This document shows, one piece after another, positions 8,386 to 16,414 of a stretch of DNA of 47,420 bases. The translations under genes were made by a program, and so were the position numbers. The first letter of the stretch is position 1. Every line of letters starts with the position of its first letter. The notes under the pieces are model-generated. The model worked only from the letters and a program-made list of their open reading frames with translations. It searched no databases and was not told the DNA's origin. Source of the DNA: Paracoccus denitrificans (GTDB lineage Bacteria; Pseudomonadota; Alphaproteobacteria; Rhodobacterales; Rhodobacteraceae); contig VAFL01000021.1 in the NCBI GenBank assembly GCA_005768755.1, forward strand, positions 1 through 47,420, written 5' to 3'.

Positions 8386-8712
8386 GGTATCGTCGTCCTC
8401 GGAACGGCCAAAAGGCAGATAGGGTGAACTGTAGCCCGGCAGGCAGGTTCCGTCAGCCAGTTCCAGATCCGGAAAGGCGGTCAGGCAGGCGCTGGCCGCA
8501 TAAGGTTCACGGAAATAGTGCGCGATCCGGTCCCGCGTCACGCCGCGCCCACCGCCATGCCAGGCGTAGTTGCCGCGGCCGATCCGCGTCGCCAGCCACT
8601 CATGCAGCGCATCGGATCTGCGGCCAAAGCCCAATTCCGGTACGCAGCGCAGCACTCGGACCGGGAAGGCCGAATCGTCGATCTTGGCTTGAGGTGTGCT
8701 GCGGCGCGTCAT
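8386..8712 (-). CDS. In-frame open region upstream of SRAP, unknown
   Basis: From an ATG at 8712 (or 8736) the frame reads MTRRSTPQAKIDDSAFPVRV and continues for about 109 residues directly into the SRAP frame without a stop. The segment looks protein-like: compact, with RVLRCVPELGFGRRSDALHE and an aromatic-rich YAWHGGGRGVTRD. I do not recognise a family. Either this is a real N-terminal domain fused to SRAP by loss of a stop or by a frameshift, or it is a separate gene whose end has been altered. Expression as a fusion would inactivate the SRAP N-terminal Cys unless it were processed. Confidence 0.45.
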
Positions 8713-8794
8713 AGGTTTGGAACAAGCGTGGAACATTTGCTGAGGGCAATAGAGAAGACGCTGTTGACCTGTGTTCGAAGGCTAGGGTCAGGAT

Positions 8795-9594
8795 TCATAA
8801 CCAGTAAATGACGAGAGCCGCGAGGGCGATGGCGGAGAGGAACACCTTGGGGCATCGGTCATAGCGGGTGGCGACACGCCTCCAGTCCTTGAGCCTGCCG
8901 AACATGATCTCGATGCGGTTGCGTCGCTTGTATCTCCGCTTGTCATATTTGACCGGCGCCTTGCGTTGCTTCCGGCCTGGGATGCAGGCGCGTATCCCTT
9001 TGTCCAGCAACGCTTCTCTGAACCAATCAGCGTCATAGCCACGATCCCCGAGTAGCCACTTGACGTTCGGTAGGCGGCTGAGCAGCGCCCGTGCGCCGAT
9101 ATAATCGCTGACCTGTCCAGCGGTGACGAACAGGTTGATCGGTCTTCCCTGGCTGTCACAGATGGCGTGCAGCTTGGTGTTCATGCCGCCCTTGGTGCGA
9201 CCAATCAGGCGATCACGCCCCCGTCCGCCGGGAAAACAGTCCCCCGGACTGTTTTCTGATCCTCCGAACTCACGGCCATGCTCGTCGCCGTTCGGTGGGC
9301 CTTCAGGTATGTCGCGTCGATCATCACGGTCGTTTTCTCACCGTGTTCCGCCGCCAGCCCGGCCATCATCCGCGCGACGATGCCCTTTTCGCTCCAACGC
9401 TTCCAGCGGCTGTAGAGCGTTTTGTGAGGACCATATGCAGCAGGAGCGTCACGCCAACGCAAGCCATTGCGATTGATGAAGATAATCCCGCTTAGCACCC
9501 GCTTGTCATCAACCCGGGGCTTCCCGTGTGACTTGGGAAAGAAGGGAGCCAGACGTGCCATCTGCGCGTCGGTCAGCCAGAAGAGATCGCTCAT
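8795..9594 (-). CDS. IS5-family transposase made by a -1 frameshift
   Basis: The first frame (9594-9205) starts MSDLFWLTDAQMARLAPFFP and carries the N-terminal DUF4096-like part and the first catalytic Asp (TTVMIDATYLKAHRTA). The second frame (ending at 8795) carries GRTKGGMNTKLHAI, the second Asp (LLGDRGYDAD) and the Glu (IEIMFGRLKDWRR). The two frames join by a -1 shift: 800 bases plus one gives 267 codons, i.e. 266 residues, the expected size. A T-TTC-CCG slippery heptamer lies at 9235-9229, just before the first frame ends. The start at 9594 is preferred over the upstream in-frame ATG at 9753, which lies outside the element. Confidence 0.88.
9229..9256 (-). promoter_or_regulatory. Frameshift site overlapped by a perfect hairpin
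   Basis: The heptamer TTTCCCG (9235-9229) has the X-XXY-YYZ form in the frame of the first transposase ORF. An 11-bp perfect inverted repeat, GAAAACAGTCC / GGACTGTTTTC with a 3-base loop (9256-9232 on the minus strand), overlaps it. Only two of the heptamer's bases lie outside the helix arm. The stem is thus upstream of and over the slip site rather than downstream. Confidence 0.6.
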
Positions 9595-9770
9595 GTCATC
9601 GCTCCGTTTTCGGAGGCGTGAATCACGCAGCGCAACTGAAATCAATGCATCCTGACTGTGGATCGGCGTGCAAGATTGACCCCCATCTTGGGGTGATCGG
9701 CATCTAAAAGTGACCCCCCTGATAATTTTGATCAGAAGCTTCCTCCAAATCACGAGGGAGCGGTCAGGGG

Positions 9771-11417
9771 ATGTTGGTTGTGGAAACGATCGCGAAGATC
9801 AGGCGCGCGCATTTCGTCGAAGGCAAGTCGATCAAGCAGATCTGCCGTGAGTTGCGGCTGTCCCGGAACACGGTGCGTAAAGTCATCAGATCGGGCGCGA
9901 CCGAATTCACCTATGACCGCACGACGCAGCCGCGTCCGAAGATTGATCCCTGGCGGTCTGCACTGGACTGCATGCTGGCCGACAATGCGCGGCGACCGAA
10001 GCGCGAACGCCTGACGCTGATCCGGATCTACGAAGAGCTGCGCAATCGCGGCTATGACGGCAGCTGTGATGCTGTCCGGCGCTACGCGGCCAGTTGGTCG
10101 AAGGAGACGCAGGAGGCCTCGGCTTCAGCCTATGTTCCGCTGATCTTCTATCCCGGCGAGGCCTACCAGTTCGACTGGAGCCATGAGATCGTGATCCTCG
10201 ATGGCGTGACCACGACGCTCAAGGTCGCCCATGTTCGCCTGTGCCACAGCCGGATGCCTTATTTGAGGGCCTATCCCCGCGAGACGCAGGAGATGGTGTT
10301 CGACGCCCATGACAGGGCGTTCGCTTTCTTCGGCGGGGCCTGCGCCCGGGGCATCTATGACAACATGAAGACGGCGGTGGACACGATCTTTGTCGGCAAG
10401 GATCGGGCCTACAATCGTCGATTCCAGCAGATGTGCGGGCATTACCTGGTCGAGCCAGTCGCTTGCACACCGGCTTCGGGCTGGGAGAAGGGCCAGGTTG
10501 AGAACCAGGTAGGCGTGCTCAGGCGGCGCTTCTTCGTGCCGCGGCCGAAGTTCAAATCCTATGCGGAACTGAATGCCTGGCTTGAAGATCGGTGCATCGC
10601 TTATGCCAGTGCGAACCAACACCCCGACATTCCGGACAAGACGATCCGGGAAGTGTTCAAGGCCGAGCAGACGAGCCTGATCCCTTATGTCGGCCCGTTT
10701 GATGGCTTCCATGCCGTCCCCGCATCAGTGTCCAAAACCTGCCTCGTGCGTTTCGACAAGAACCGGTATTCCGTAGACGCCCGAGCGGTCGGGCGGCCCG
10801 TCGAGATCAGGACCTATGCCGACAGGCTGGAATGCTGGCAGGATGGTCAGGTCGTAGGCCGGCACGATCGCGCCTTTGGCCGTGCCAGGACGATCTACGA
10901 TCCGCTCCATTACATTCCGGTTCTGGCCCGCAAGCCCGGCGCATTGCGCAACGGGGCGCCCTTCAGGGAGTGGGATCTGCCTCCGGCCCTGCGCCGGGTT
11001 CAGCGCAAGCTGGAACGCCAGCCCGGCGGTGACCGTCAGGTGGTCGACATCTTGGGTGCCGTGCTCACCGATGGCCTGGACGCCGTCGAGGCCGCCTGCG
11101 CCGAGGCCTTGTCTCACAATGTCCATTCCGCCGGTATCGTTCTGAACATCCTGGCCCGTCACCGCGAACCGATGCCACCGCTGACAATCACGACGCCGGA
11201 TGCGCTGAAGCTGGGCCGCGAGCCCACCGCCAATTGCGACCGCTATGACAGCCTGAGGAGGACAACGAATGGAACGATCACAGGTGTTGGAGGCCATGGG
11301 TCAGCTGAAGCTTTACGGCATGAGGACAGCCTACGACGAGATCATCACCATAGCGGTCAAGCGACAGCACGAGCCACAGCAGATCATCGGCGATTTGCTG
11401 ACCGCCGAGATCAGTGA
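9771..11417 (+). CDS. istA: IS21-family transposase IstA
   Basis: 548 residues. The N-terminus MLVVETIAKIRRAHFVEGKS with ICRELRLSRNTVRKVIRSG is the helix-turn-helix (about 15-45). The DDE integrase core follows: FDWSHEIVILDG (first Asp), GIYDNMKTAVD (second Asp) and GWEKGQVENQVG (Glu). The C-terminal Mu-like beta domain follows (RYSVDARAVGRPVEI). The frame runs past the usual end and overlaps istB by 149 bases; the last 50 residues (after about 495) look like frame read-through rather than a conserved domain. IstA binds the tandem terminal repeats and performs strand transfer, helped by IstB. Confidence 0.93.
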   Translation: MLVVETIAKIRRAHFVEGKSIKQICRELRLSRNTVRKVIRSGATEFTYDRTTQPRPKIDPWRSALDCMLADNARRPKRERLTLIRIYEELRNRGYDGSCDAVRRYAASWSKETQEASASAYVPLIFYPGEAYQFDWSHEIVILDGVTTTLKVAHVRLCHSRMPYLRAYPRETQEMVFDAHDRAFAFFGGACARGIYDNMKTAVDTIFVGKDRAYNRRFQQMCGHYLVEPVACTPASGWEKGQVENQVGVLRRRFFVPRPKFKSYAELNAWLEDRCIAYASANQHPDIPDKTIREVFKAEQTSLIPYVGPFDGFHAVPASVSKTCLVRFDKNRYSVDARAVGRPVEIRTYADRLECWQDGQVVGRHDRAFGRARTIYDPLHYIPVLARKPGALRNGAPFREWDLPPALRRVQRKLERQPGGDRQVVDILGAVLTDGLDAVEAACAEALSHNVHSAGIVLNILARHREPMPPLTITTPDALKLGREPTANCDRYDSLRRTTNGTITGVGGHGSAEALRHEDSLRRDHHHSGQATARATADHRRFADRRDQ

Positions 11418-11997
11418 AAAACAGGCGCGCTCGATCAAATACCAGATGAGCATCGCCAAACTCCCGTTGGCAAAGGAAGTCGACGAGTTCGACTTCGAGG
11501 CCGCCGAGGTCAACGAAACCCTGATCCGCGACCTGGCCGCCGGAGACTTCCTTGATCATCAGCGCAACCAGGTGTTGATAGGTGGCACCGGAACCGGAAA
11601 AACCCATCTCGCCGTCAGTATCGCCCGGGCCTGCATCAGAAATGGCCGCCGCGGACGGTTCTTCAACGTCGTGGATCTGGTGAACAAGCTCGACGCCGAA
11701 GCCCGGGCAGAACGACAGGGCCGGACCGCGGACCTGATCTCCCGCCTCGACTTCCTGATCCTTGATGAACTCGGCTATCTCCCGTTCGCTCAGACCGGCG
11801 GCCAGCTCCTGTTCCACCTGATCAGCAAGCTCTACGAGCGGACCTCAATCATCGTCACAACCAACCTGGCGTTTGGAGAATGGCCAAGCGTCTTCGGTGA
11901 TGCCAAGATGACAACGGCTCTCCTCGATCGGCTTACCCACCACTGCGAAATCGTTGAGACCGGAAACGAGAGCTGGCGCTTCAAGAACCGGGCTTAG
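11269..11997 (+). CDS. istB: IS21-family helper ATPase IstB
   Basis: 242 residues, DnaC/DnaA-like AAA+ ATPase. Walker A is GGTGTGKTHLA (about 104-114), Walker B LDFLILDELGYLPF (about 159-172), and sensor 1 SIIVTTNLAF. The C-terminus LLDRLTHHCEIVETGNESWR is the family signature. It assembles on DNA, selects the target site and activates IstA. The AGGAGGACAACGA site before the ATG at 11269 is a strong ribosome site inside the 3' part of istA. Confidence 0.95.
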   Translation: MERSQVLEAMGQLKLYGMRTAYDEIITIAVKRQHEPQQIIGDLLTAEISEKQARSIKYQMSIAKLPLAKEVDEFDFEAAEVNETLIRDLAAGDFLDHQRNQVLIGGTGTGKTHLAVSIARACIRNGRRGRFFNVVDLVNKLDAEARAERQGRTADLISRLDFLILDELGYLPFAQTGGQLLFHLISKLYERTSIIVTTNLAFGEWPSVFGDAKMTTALLDRLTHHCEIVETGNESWRFKNRA

Positions 11998-12013
11998 GGC
12001 AAGCAGAACCCCG

Positions 12014-12062
12014 CTGGCCCGTCGCCGCTGCGTTATATGAAGACTACGCAGCGACGGGCCAG
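12014..12062 (+). terminator. Hairpin after istB
   Basis: The arm CTGGCCCGTCGCCGCTGCGT (12014-12033) pairs with ACGCAGCGACGGGCCAG (12046-12062): 17 pairs with a 3-base bulge on the left and a 12-base loop. It starts 16 bases after the istB stop and inside the element, so it probably ends istAB transcription. There is no T-run. Confidence 0.6.
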
Positions 12063-12124
12063 TTCACCTCGGCGGGGTCAATCTTGAACGCCGATAAGGG
12101 GTCACAATTGGATGCCGATTGACA

Positions 12125-12445
12125 CTGCTGCACCCCTCGATGGCGCTGCAATACCACAAGCGGGTCCAGCAACTCTATGAAGCCTTGCAGGACGAAGAGG
12201 AAGAGAAGCGGATCGAGGCGGCGGACATCCTGCGCTCGCTGGTGGACAAAATCGTGCTGACGCCCGTCGACGGCAAGGTTGAGATCGACGTTCAGGGCGA
12301 TCTTGCTGGACTCCTTACGATTTCCGCGCAACGCAAAAACCCCGCGGCGGATGCAGCGGGGTCGCAAGTAAAGATGGTTGCGGGGGCAGGCAACCAACGA
12401 TACTTGCGATTGGTCGAACGGAATATCCCAAGACTTGCCGCTTAG
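12125..12445 (+). pseudogene. C-terminal remnant of a large serine recombinase
   Basis: The frame begins at the IS21 junction with LLHPSMALQYHKRVQQLYEA and continues AADILRSLVDKIVLTPVDGK, IDVQGDLAGLLTISAQRK, MVAGAGNQRYLRLVERN and a stop. This is the coiled-coil and tail part of large serine site-specific recombinases with a zinc ribbon, as found at the ends of alphaproteobacterial islands and prophages. The catalytic resolvase domain is absent and is not found to the left of the IS21/IS5 pair. The gene has therefore lost its 5' part, and integration/excision from this copy is not possible. Confidence 0.8.
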
Positions 12446-12571
12446 CCTAACCTATTAAGACTCATAAGAAAATATCCAGTTCCGTACGTCGAACCTGCGC
12501 GCGTCCTTCGGGGCAAAACAAGGTAGCCGCAGCTAGGCAGCCTCCAATCGGCACAAGGCAGAGCATTCTTG

Positions 12572-15073
12572 CTATGTCTCGATTGCTACGCCCGCTGCTA
12601 TCAGGTTCGCAAGCTCTGTTGCGATTGGTGTGATCAGGTCAACGTCGACATCCGGTGCCTCGATACCGACAACGAGCGCATATCGACTCTTGCTCTCGGC
12701 TCTTCCAAGCGCCTTGCGCTCGCGCCACCAACCTGAAATCGGAAACACATAGAGAAGGTCCCGCGCTGCAAGCTCAACGGCACTGCCCTCCCAAATATCC
12801 ATGTGGACTGAACCGGCCGACACCGACTTCGGCCCAAAGAACCAACCATCGTTGTCTTCATTCACCGGCCGAAGATCGCCCTCATCCCGGTCGTCCTTAT
12901 TGACCCGACGCATGAAATTGCGTTCTGTCTCACGCGCTCGCTTCAAGTCGAAACGCAGACCGAACGACTGGTATCGTGCAGGATCGATCGCGCTTGCGAA
13001 GCTCGGATTCGGCTCCACGAAATACGACAATGTCACCTTCAACCTGATGCGCTCGTTACCGAGGCTTTCCAGGACGTCTCGCGGCCAGGGCAAGCGGTAG
13101 ACATGGGCATCACCAAACCGCACGTTTCCGCCGTCCATACGGAAGGGCTGGATGTTCCGCTGTGCGACCAGGGCAAGGTCGTCGCGCGCCGAAGCTATGC
13201 CGCGACGCAGATTGGGCACCCCATATCCATACTTTCTGGTCAGAGCCTTTCGTTCGGCCTTGCCCGCTGCTCCGGCAAACTCCGCGAGCATATGCGGCGT
13301 CCACCGCGCGCTGTGCACCATCAGGGCCCTGACGGCTTCCGGCCAGTAGTCGGGACGTTCGGCCATCATGCGCGCGGCCATCCGTCCCGCCTGGGCGGTT
13401 GCCGCGCTCGTCGCCCAGAAGGACACAATCGGCTCGGGAACAGCAGTTTTGGAAGTCGTCAGCAGAGAAAGAGACGGCAGCCCGGACACGGCCTCAATTC
13501 CTGACCTGCTGACCGCGCGGTTGCCAGCTTCAAACACGACCTCAGGTTTTATGGGGGACTGGCTCGACCGCCAGAGCGTCGTCGTCCGACTGTATGGACT
13601 CCGATCCCCCGGACGCGACCAACCGGACCAGTCCCGGTAGGCGTACTCGGCAATATCGGATTTCAGCGTGGTGCCGCCCACGGTAAGCACATTCCACGCC
13701 TGTGCCGGATCCTCGCCCGGGAAAGCGTCGGCATCGGCTATCTCGTCAGCGTGGGAACTGTCTCCAATGTTGCCGAGTGCCTGCACGAACAGTCGACGGA
13801 TATGATCAGGCCCCTCCTCGACCGCATCGGCGCCGGAGGATATCTGGTCGAGTGCCGCGCTCCATCCCGTCGGCTCCGCTCCGGAACGATTCTCGTTGGT
13901 GACAGCCATGCAGAAAACTCTGGGACGCTCAGAAGCCGCGATCTCCGGCAATGCCGCCGCCGAGGTTGTGATTGCACCGTAGGAAAACGGATCATTCGGC
14001 TCAAAACTATCCGGCGGAAGGATTTTTACCGATTCCAAGCGGTGCGATAGGACTGGCCGTGATGCGTCCCCTAGTTGCGTGGTCAAGTCGCCGTGCAAAG
14101 CGAGACCAGCCATTCCTGAACCATGACCGATGTTGCTATGGTCATCAACGCCCCAGTCAGCAACCACCGTATGTAGATCACCACGGTCGAGCGCCGGCTC
14201 GATCAGGGCATGCCCGCGATTGATGCCGGTATCGAGCAGGCAGACGGCAGGCACGTCCCTGCCCGGCCAAGTGACACGCTCGGCGAGATTTTCAACGAAA
14301 TCGCTTACCATACCGTGGAGCTCGTCAGTGAATACCGCAGGCGTGTCGGTCGCCCGGCGGATCTCAGCGATTCCCCCGGTCGAAAACAGCAACAACTCGA
14401 TCACAGCCCGGCGGCCATGGACGGGGAGAACGATCACTTCCGGAAACCGCAATCGCGTATCGTCATCTCCGACGGTCAGCCCCAGGCGCTGCGCAAGGTC
14501 GTCAACGCGCTCGACCCGATCTCGAAAGCACCATAGTGCCCACCACATTTCCGCCTGCGGATCGTCAGGCAATGCATCCGGGTCGTCACGCCAAAAGGTC
14601 TGAAGGCGGGCAGTACGGACATGCTCGACCGGCTCGACACGGGATTTCTTCGGAATCTTCTCCCCGTCTTCCACCTCGGTGAACGCATAGTCACGAAAGA
14701 CAGCGTCGAACACGTCGCGCGTATCGTCCGGCACAAAGAGCGCAATGCGCCGGGCGCCATTCGCGGTGACTGTTACGGCCCCCTGTCGCGTTCTCTCACG
14801 CTTCCGCTCGAGGGTCGTAGGTCCCACACCCGGCGCGAGTTCAACCTCAAGGTAAACCCCATCGGGGGGCGGTGCTCCATCGGGAAGATCGAGGACTTCT
14901 CGCCTCTGGTCCGCAAACTGAAGGGCGGCATTGAGTTCCCCAACCAGCCGACGACCATGCTCTTCGCGAATTCTCTGCAATGTCCTTTGGCGCGCGTTGC
15001 TGCCAGGGGATTTATAGTCGCGGACCACTCCCAATCCGCTGAGATCAATGTGACGATGCTCGTATTCAGCCAA
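12572..15073 (-). CDS. ietS: IetS-like subtilisin-family serine protease
   Basis: 833 residues. An N-terminal region of about 260 residues without a signal peptide is followed by an S8 peptidase domain with a complete triad: D281 (AVCLLDTGIN), H317 (NIGHGSGMAG) and S556 (FWATSAATAQAG). The oxyanion Asn is in QALGNIGDSS (N435). A C-terminal beta-rich part follows (about 640-833). Paired with an AAA ATPase gene this is the IetAS arrangement, first known from Agrobacterium plasmid stability/incompatibility and later reported as an anti-phage pair. The start is TTG at 15073, overlapping the ietA stop by 8 bases with GAGGA 11 bases upstream, which indicates coupled translation. A cytoplasmic protease that acts after ATPase-controlled recognition is the likely role; the target is unknown. 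Confidence 0.85.
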   Translation of the reverse strand: MAEYEHRHIDLSGLGVVRDYKSPGSNARQRTLQRIREEHGRRLVGELNAALQFADQRREVLDLPDGAPPPDGVYLEVELAPGVGPTTLERKRERTRQGAVTVTANGARRIALFVPDDTRDVFDAVFRDYAFTEVEDGEKIPKKSRVEPVEHVRTARLQTFWRDDPDALPDDPQAEMWWALWCFRDRVERVDDLAQRLGLTVGDDDTRLRFPEVIVLPVHGRRAVIELLLFSTGGIAEIRRATDTPAVFTDELHGMVSDFVENLAERVTWPGRDVPAVCLLDTGINRGHALIEPALDRGDLHTVVADWGVDDHSNIGHGSGMAGLALHGDLTTQLGDASRPVLSHRLESVKILPPDSFEPNDPFSYGAITTSAAALPEIAASERPRVFCMAVTNENRSGAEPTGWSAALDQISSGADAVEEGPDHIRRLFVQALGNIGDSSHADEIADADAFPGEDPAQAWNVLTVGGTTLKSDIAEYAYRDWSGWSRPGDRSPYSRTTTLWRSSQSPIKPEVVFEAGNRAVSRSGIEAVSGLPSLSLLTTSKTAVPEPIVSFWATSAATAQAGRMAARMMAERPDYWPEAVRALMVHSARWTPHMLAEFAGAAGKAERKALTRKYGYGVPNLRRGIASARDDLALVAQRNIQPFRMDGGNVRFGDAHVYRLPWPRDVLESLGNERIRLKVTLSYFVEPNPSFASAIDPARYQSFGLRFDLKRARETERNFMRRVNKDDRDEGDLRPVNEDNDGWFFGPKSVSAGSVHMDIWEGSAVELAARDLLYVFPISGWWRERKALGRAESKSRYALVVGIEAPDVDVDLITPIATELANLIAAGVAIET

Positions 15074-16073
15074 GACGTTCTTTTTCCTCGGCGAACACAG
15101 TTTTCATGCTTTGCCGCTTGTTAAGTTGGCGGATCAAGTCAGCTGTAGAAACCTGCCCCCTTTCCGCGAGAATGGCTTCCTTGACAACTTCTTCCGCAGC
15201 ATGAACAATTTCTGCCTGACTCAACCCTTCCGCCGCTGTCTCGATTGTTTTCCAGACGAGTTTAGGATACTTCATCGGCGCTAGATGTGCCTTGATGATT
15301 GCCCGCACCTCGTCAGGAGTCGGCATTTCGAACTGCAAAACCTCATCGAAACGCCGAAGCAGAGCGCGATCCAGCAGGGATGGGTGATTGGTCGCCGCCA
15401 CCAGAACGCTATCGGTCGCGGATGGCTCTTCCATGAACTGAAGGAAGCTGTTCAGTACGCGACGCATCTCGGCCACATCGTTGGTTGCAAGCCGGTTGCT
15501 ACCAACAGCATCAAACTCGTCGAACAGATAGACGCCCCTGCGCCGCTGTGCCTCATCAAAGACAAGTCGTAACTTGCTCGCCGTTTCCCCCATGAAGCGT
15601 GTGATCAGGCTTTCGAGTCGGATCACGAAGAGCGGCAGTCGCAGTTCCCCAGCCAGCGCCTCCGCAGTTATGGTCTTGCCCGACCCCGGCGGGCCAGCGA
15701 AAAGGATGCGGCGGCTGGGGGTCTTGCCATGTTCCCGCAACCAGTCCCGGCGTCGCTGTTGAAGCACCACAGCTTCGAGATGCCCCTTGATGTCCATGTT
15801 CAGGACGACGTCGGCGAGACGGATTCTCGCTTCCCGCAGGTCCAGCAAGTTGTCGAGATCGCCACGCGGACGCGAGAAAGAAATCGGGACCGAAGCTCTG
15901 ACGCCACGCTGCGCGCGTACGGCATCTACCGCCGAACGGATTTCTTCGGCGGTCGCCCGGTGGCCCTGACGTGCTTCCCCGGCTGCAACCTGCAGCGCGA
16001 TGGAGTAAAATTGCTCCTCATCGCCCTCTGCCTGGCTTCTCAGCATCGCCAGTATCTGCTTCGCATTTGACAC
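15066..16073 (-). CDS. ietA: IetA-like AAA ATPase
   Basis: 335 residues with a classical AAA core: Walker A GPPGSGKT (127-134), Walker B YLFDEFDAVG (182-191), sensor 1 LVAATNHP (224-231), and Arg finger pair RR at 240-241 in LLRRFDEVL. The first 90 residues are helical and probably bind the partner or substrate. Start GTG at 16073 with GAGG seven bases upstream. The gene precedes ietS and overlaps it by 8 bases. IetA is thought to unfold or present substrate to, or restrain, the IetS protease. The close relation to ATPases that work with subtilases in defence islands supports the pairing. Confidence 0.88.
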   Translation of the reverse strand: MSNAKQILAMLRSQAEGDEEQFYSIALQVAAGEARQGHRATAEEIRSAVDAVRAQRGVRASVPISFSRPRGDLDNLLDLREARIRLADVVLNMDIKGHLEAVVLQQRRRDWLREHGKTPSRRILFAGPPGSGKTITAEALAGELRLPLFVIRLESLITRFMGETASKLRLVFDEAQRRRGVYLFDEFDAVGSNRLATNDVAEMRRVLNSFLQFMEEPSATDSVLVAATNHPSLLDRALLRRFDEVLQFEMPTPDEVRAIIKAHLAPMKYPKLVWKTIETAAEGLSQAEIVHAAEEVVKEAILAERGQVSTADLIRQLNKRQSMKTVFAEEKERLG

Positions 16074-16414
16074 CGCGCTGCCTCATCCGACCATGGTTTT
16101 CCTAGAATCGTAGTCTAGTCACACCGATTTGGGAAGTTTTCAATCGCTACTGGCGAGTCAGAATGGCCGGAGCGCTCACTGAAGCCGACAGAAGCCCAGA
16201 GGGCCTCCTCCGCCCAGATGTGTGCCCGACACTCGATGGGGAAGGTCGGGCACGAGAACCTCTGCATCAATCCCGCCCTTCTGGCACTGTTGTCGGAACG
16301 TGGTCAGGTAGATGCTTGCCCTACGAGGTGAGCGCCTGACGCCTATGTCCGGACCAGTCCGTACGGGCCCGAGATCTCAGGGCGCATCAGCCTTCATGCG
16401 ATGCGGTGCGGCGG
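16074..16414. other. 341-bp gap upstream of ietA with an inverted repeat
   Basis: No gene is seen. A perfect 9-bp inverted repeat, GTGCCCGAC (16222-16230) and GTCGGGCAC (16245-16253), sits about 150 bases upstream of ietA across a 14-base gap. It could be a regulator site for ietAS or a terminator for the operon that ends at 16415. The gap separates ietAS from the five-gene operon, so ietAS probably has its own promoter. Confidence 0.5.

Larger units (their letters stand above)
8787..9656 (-). mobile_element. IS5-family (IS427-like) insertion sequence, 870 bp
   Basis: Bounded by imperfect inverted repeats: GTCAGGATTCAT at 8787 and, reversed, GTCAGGATGCAT ending at 9656 (11 of 12 matching). 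Length and the two-frame DDE transposase fit the IS427 group. The right tip abuts the IS21-type element at 9657 without a spare base. No target duplication can be seen because the right flank is another element. Confidence 0.75.
9657..12124 (+). mobile_element. IS21-family insertion sequence, 2468 bp
   Basis: Ends are TG...CA. The left tip TGTGGATCGGCG is followed by a first repeat (GATCGGCGTGCAAGATTGAC, 9661-9680, then CCCC) and a second (GATCGGCATCTAAAAGTGAC, 9695-9714). The right side has matching inverted copies at 12074-12095 and 12098-12124. Such tandem terminal repeats are the IstA-binding sites of IS21 elements. It carries istA and istB. It cuts a serine recombinase gene on the right. 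No target duplication is visible: the left flank is the IS5 tip, and the right flank begins CTGCTGCACC. Confidence 0.9.

Noticed and set aside
9651..12135. Target duplication for the IS21-type element
   Set aside because: Left flank ends CCTGAC and right flank begins CTGCTG; only CTG is shared at shifted positions, so no duplication is claimed.
12515..12540. CAAGGTAGCCG resembles the 3' end of 16S rRNA
   Set aside because: The match is about eleven bases only and the flanks do not continue as rRNA.
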